A stretch of DNA of 64,000 bases from Mytilisepta virgata (lineage: Eukaryota; Mollusca; Bivalvia; Mytilida; Mytilidae): the NCBI GenBank assembly GCA_028015205.1, contig CM051521.1, positions 128,658,614 to 128,722,613 on the forward strand, read 5' to 3'. Positions 53,401 to 59,400 of this stretch are shown here, piece by piece. Each line of letters starts with the position of its first letter. Positions within the stretch are counted from its first letter, which is position 1. Made by a program: the position numbers and the translations under genes. The notes beneath the pieces are model-generated. The model saw nothing but the letters and a program-made list of their open reading frames with translations. It searched no databases and was not told the DNA's origin.

Positions 53401-56400
53401 ATAGCATGATTCCAAATTCTTTAAAAGGTTAGCTGTGCAAATGAATCAGCTTGAGTCAGTTACAACAGATAAGTTTGAATTTGTTAAAAATAACAGTAAC
53501 TCAAGTCAATATTTTTATAAATTATTCATTTCACTGATAGCCGAATGTCCAATAAAACAACAAACAAAATGGGGTGATGAGCTAAACACAATTATTGATA
53601 ACTGGGAACAGGTCTATATCTCAGCCCATAGATGCACAAAAAATACAAAACTGATTATATTACAATATAAAATATTGAATAGGATATTAAGTACAAATGA
53701 CCTACTATCAAAATGTAAATTGAAAGAAACAAATTTATGCCCATTTTGCAATGACACAAAAGAGAGTATACTACATGGAATTGCACCATAGTTAGGAATC
53801 TATGGAGAGAAGTTGATACATTTATCAGCAGCAAATGTAACCTAAGCTTTCCCATATCTTGGGGACTGATCCTGCTGAAAACCTACTCATCAGTCAGTTG
53901 ATTGTTCTCATCAAGTATTATATTTATTCATGTAGATTCACAACTAATGTACCATGCATTGAGGGGGAAAAAATCTTTTATTATACAATCATATTTAAGA
54001 GAGAAGATGTCCATTGTGTTTTATAAGTCCCATGCGGTTGCAGATAAAATTCAGAGAAAATTGGAGATTTTGAGTGATATGCTAAGGTAGATGTTACAGT
54101 GTTTTGTTTATAGTTATATATTAGTGCTACTCATAATTTAAGGTGTTCCAGTTGTGGAGGAGAGGAAGCCGGACTTGAGCATCTAGACACCCCTACTTTG
54201 TCGTTATAATATTACTTTTGTAGCATCCAATAGTATATGCTGTGTGGTGGTTTAAACAATTCACATCTTTCAATATCTCTTGACCAGAGTACACATTTTG
54301 TCCTGTATTGGTGAATATTTGAAAACCCTTACTGAATAATCAAAGTAAAGAAATAGCCTTTTTAAATATTTCTGTCTTGCGTGTAATGTCTTTTGATTTG
54401 TGGAAACTCCAAAATAATAAAAAATTACGAAAAAAAACTCTTCAGCTCTTTAATATACCACAAAGATAATTTAACAATCAAAGATATAAGTGGGAAATTA
54501 CAAACATGTTAGATTTTCTCATAGACAACATATTCGTTGAAATTGTCTAATTTTTCAACAAACAATCGGCATTCCAATGGTAACCAACTGTGCTCCTCTC
54601 GATCTGTTTCTGTACTCATATGAAGCGGACTTCAGTCAAGGGTTACTACGTGAAAATAAGAAAGAAACTAGCCCAACCTTTTAATTTCACTTTCGTTATA
54701 TAGATGATGTGTTGTCGTTAAATAACGACAAATTCCAAGACTTCCTACATCTTATCTACCCTAGTGAACTTGAAATTAAGGATACTACAGATAGTCCGCT
54801 TCATATTTGGATTTGTTTCTTGAAATAGACTATGAGGGACATTTGAAGACATATACCAGCATCGCCTGCATATGGCGTCTACCTTTCTCAGCTTATCCGA
54901 TTTTCAAGGGCATGCGTGAGTTACCCTGACTTTCAACAAAGTGGATAATGCTGTCACAAAATCTTCTTAACCAGGGTTTTATCAGGGATAAGTTGATGCC
55001 ATCACTTAGGAAATTTTACGATCGTCATCAAGAATTGATTGACCATTACAGAGTTCCATTATCTAAGATGATGTTGGACCTGTTCCCACTGTCGTATCCT
55101 TTCATGTGCCTCCACCGATTTGTGACTTCCTCCGGATTGACTTTGTTGAACTTCACGACGGGTGCCGTATACGGAGCAGGAACTGCTTACCCTTCCGGAG
55201 CACCTGGGTTCACTCCTGGTTTTTATAGGAGTTCGTTTAGTTTTCTGTGTTTATTTGTTGTGCTTGTGGGTGTTCATTTGTCTTCCCGGGTTTGTCTGTC
55301 CAATGGATTACGTTTTTTTTATTGCTCCTCAGGTATATTTGTCCTTTTTTTTTAGAATAGATCACAAGAAATAGATTAAATTTACTTCAATGGATAAAAA
55401 AGACGACTGAAGACGCAATTAAAGAGCAATATATAGAAAGCTTTCAGAAGCAGTAACCGTTTGTTTATGCTGAAAAAAGGGCCTAAGAGTTATTGGAAAA
55501 CTAGAAACCAGATGAAAAGAATCTTCAATCTATAGGGTGTGATGTCATAGCTATTCACAGAAGCAAAACTGAAGATAAATGGGAAGGGGAGGGTGTGAGA
55601 TAACCCTCTGGGTTTTTGACGGGGTGTGCGGGAATGGCCTAAGAAAACGTACCGGAGCAAATACTAGAATACATGTCAATAATATACCGGAAAAAATATT
55701 TTTTATGAAAATACCTACAAGCAAAACAGCGATATCGAAAAAGCACACCCGAACTAATACTGATGCATAGTATAAATTTACTATAACTAATATAAGTATC
55801 TTTGGATTGTTATTTTGAAATTCCTGGGACGATGCCTCTGCATGGTGGATCCTAAGTCCCCGAGGGTATTCGCCAACCCAGTCGTCAGACTTGTCTGAAT
55901 GATTATTCATTGATTTGTTACAGAAATTACCAGTATTTAGCAAAATTCAAAAATAATAGAAATACTAAGGGTTCATTCCTTGTATTGCACATAGTAGATC
56001 TCCTTAGCTGAAATTTGGCTTCCTATTTCAGTATTTTTGGTTATGAGTACTTCTTGTTTAAAATAAGTTTGGTTTTTGGTCTTCCAAATGTTTCGGTTTT
56101 AATGCTGCTGATGAGAGGTAACTCCTAAAATTCGTCGTATACAGCATAGTATAAATTTACTATATCTAATATTAGTATCTTTGGATTGTTATTTTTTTAT
56201 ATACAAATATCTGAGGAATTGAATAGCTCTCAATTTACAACCAGAATAAATATTACGTTTTCAAAACATACCCCGATTTAATACCAAAAATCATGAAACA
56301 CCCACCCAAATTTTCCGCACATGCCCGTATAGGTTTATATAGAGAGTTATACCCCCACATGGGAGAAAGCACAACACCAAAATAAATCTTCTGTTCTTAA

Positions 56401-59400
56401 TGATTATTAATAATTACTTACTTTATAAAGACATACCACTCTACTGGTTTAAGTTCTAAGGCAAATTCGGTCTGTGTTTCATTTGTATTGTTATTACTGT
56501 ATTCCAACATCTCTTCTATGTAATCAATCATATCTGTTATATTCAAGATCTGTTCCAATTTGATGTGTAGTGAGCCCTTATTTTCTATGACCACGCTGTG
56601 TAAAACCATCGGCTGATCCCAGTCTCTGGTAATATTTCTGACAACAGTAACGCTAGTATCGTAGTTAGTTCTATCAACGAAGATGTCAAACATCTGAGCA
56701 TTATCTTGGACCAACACCTCATCTCCGGTGTCGTTTCGGTATCGTAGAGAGACAACATCACTGGAAATCTTCTGTGCTGATGCTGCAGTTGTGTCTGTCC
56801 AAGTGAAAAAGTTATTGGGCATCCTAATAGCCTGAGAAAAGTTAGATATATAAAAAAGTGTCAGTTATCGGCGTAAGCACGATTCTTTGGATATATTAAA
56901 CCATCTGTATGTTTAGTCCAATTTGGTGGATTAAAAAAATGATATCAACTCTAATATAATATCTCAACATATTCTTCTTAAGCTATCAAAAAGTGATTTT
57001 AAATTTAAGGATTTTTAATTCAGAAGAACATACCTCAGTTTCCACAAACCATGTAGTTTCATTTCCTGTCGCACCAAATATTGATTGAGATTTAGGCATC
57101 AATATGCTAGAGAAACCACCAACCTCCACATACGGTTCTGTAATGTTACAACAAACATTAACTGTAGGGTAACACAACATTAAAACAGCATAGAAGAAGA
57201 CAAAAATAAAACATTTCGCAATAAAATAAATAAATACGCCATTTAGTACTGATGTATTCAAGAGTCCATTTTCTTTTAGAACGTGCTTAATTATATTTCA
57301 ATCGCTTCTCAGAATAAACTGCAAAAAGGGGTGCCTGATAAGAGAAGTATTCTTTCCTTATCTTTACTGGAAAGAAAGTAATTTAGCTATTCCTCCCCCA
57401 CCCTTACACTTGCCCTAAAATGATTAAAACATGACATTGTCATATGATAAACCCATATAATTATGTAAATACATCTTCAAATACAATGGAACATTTTTGT
57501 GGGAACAAATTGTGTGATATATATACCCAGATATAAATTTATTAAAACTTGACTCTTCACAAATTATAAAAACAAACTTACTTTCATTCATCTCTATTGT
57601 CATTTTCTTTCGAAGAGTTATATTAAGTTTGGGAGACTCCAAAATTGCATCCCTCTCACCAACAACTTTGTATGATGATATGGTTTTTATAAGATCATTT
57701 GTTTGAGTCTCCAACTTCTGATAAGTTTCTTTTCCCTAAAGCAGACGAATAAAAAATTAAGTAAAAGTGTTTACATTGCTGTGCATAGAAAACATTTTCG
57801 GCTTTCCTGTGGCACATCTGGAAATGATTAAAATAAAACTGCAAGAATTCGAAGAGATGATTATAATTTGGATCAAGGCCTTTGGAAGGCAATCTTGACT
57901 TTAGTTTTTATATCATTTTCTTATACAAATTTATTAGTTTTCTTCAAATCGCACCTTTACATTTCATGTCAATCTTTTTGTTTATCTCTTATAATCAGTG
58001 AAAACAATTTTAGAATTCTTACTTTTTCTTTCAATCTAACCAGTTCATTTTGTTTCTCCATATACTGTGCTGGACTAAGTGTTGTTACAGATCCTGGCGT
58101 AGTAGAACCACCAGATATAAAGTCATTGTACAAGGCTGTAGATTGGTCCTCAGCAGATTCCGACATAAAACCAGCTGCGTGCATCATATTGCCTGAAAGT
58201 GATTCAATACCCCGAATAATATAGTATTATTGCGTAAGGTTTTCCATATTGGCTTAGTTATTGGTTCGAGGCAAGCCATATTGGACTCAGGCGAAGCCAA
58301 AGTCCAATATGGCTAGCCAAGGACCAATAACTAAGCCAATATAATTATACCCTTATTTACTAACCAGTCCAATATGTTATATTGACCAGTCCAATATTAT
58401 CCTTTATTGATTAACCAGTCCAATATGTCATATTGACTAGTCCAATATGATCCTTTATTGACTAACCAGTTCAATATGTCATATTGACTAGTCAATACGG
58501 CATATTGGACAGGTATGTGTCACATTGGCGTACTTTGACATTTTGTATTGTATTGACAGGTTTTATCATATTTAGGCTTATATTCTATTGTTAGTCAATA
58601 ATATTGCTTATTTGCAGAATCATCGATAAAAAATCACCCTCAAAATAAGTTGCATATGAAAAATGCATGAAAACCATTCATATAGTATATTCAAATTAAA
58701 CAAAAATATCCAATGATAATTTGCAAAAAGGTCATAGTTTGCTTAAAATAGATAGTGTGCTTAAAAATAAGTATATTCAGTAGAAAAAAAAATCATCTAT
58801 TAAAATCAAACTGACATTTTACTATATTATCAAGCTGTAAATGGTTGTTTTCAGTGGGAGATGACCCATGGAAGATCGTTGCACGCGATCAATATCCCAC
58901 TGTTGTGACGTCCAATCAGAATTCTTTGTCATACGTTAAACGTTATTTAACTTCGTCGAATGTGCTCAATGAATATACCTAGGTACAGGAAACCTAAGAC
59001 TCTAGTATTTACGGAAGAAATAGGTACTTATAGTCGTTTAAAAGTGAAGAAATGGAAAATCTTCAGCCCGTTTTTAAAATTCATCGTATCTCTCCTCGTT
59101 CCGCTGCGCTCCACTCGGGAAGGACTTGAATTTTAAAGATTTTCAAGTATTCACTTTGAACTCGTGTAGGAACCTATAAGAATTTGTTAATTTTCATACC
59201 TTATTTAAAAATCTTCTATATATCCGTAATAAAATACATTTTAATAGAAATAAAGTTCTGTGCATTTCCAAAAACAACCAAAATTAACTTTGTGCAACTT
59301 AAAAATCCAAAATAATGAAAAAAAGAAAAAGTATATTTGTTGCCTAAACCACTTAAGGGTAAAGCCAGACATGAAGAAATACTCCTTATAACATGATAAG

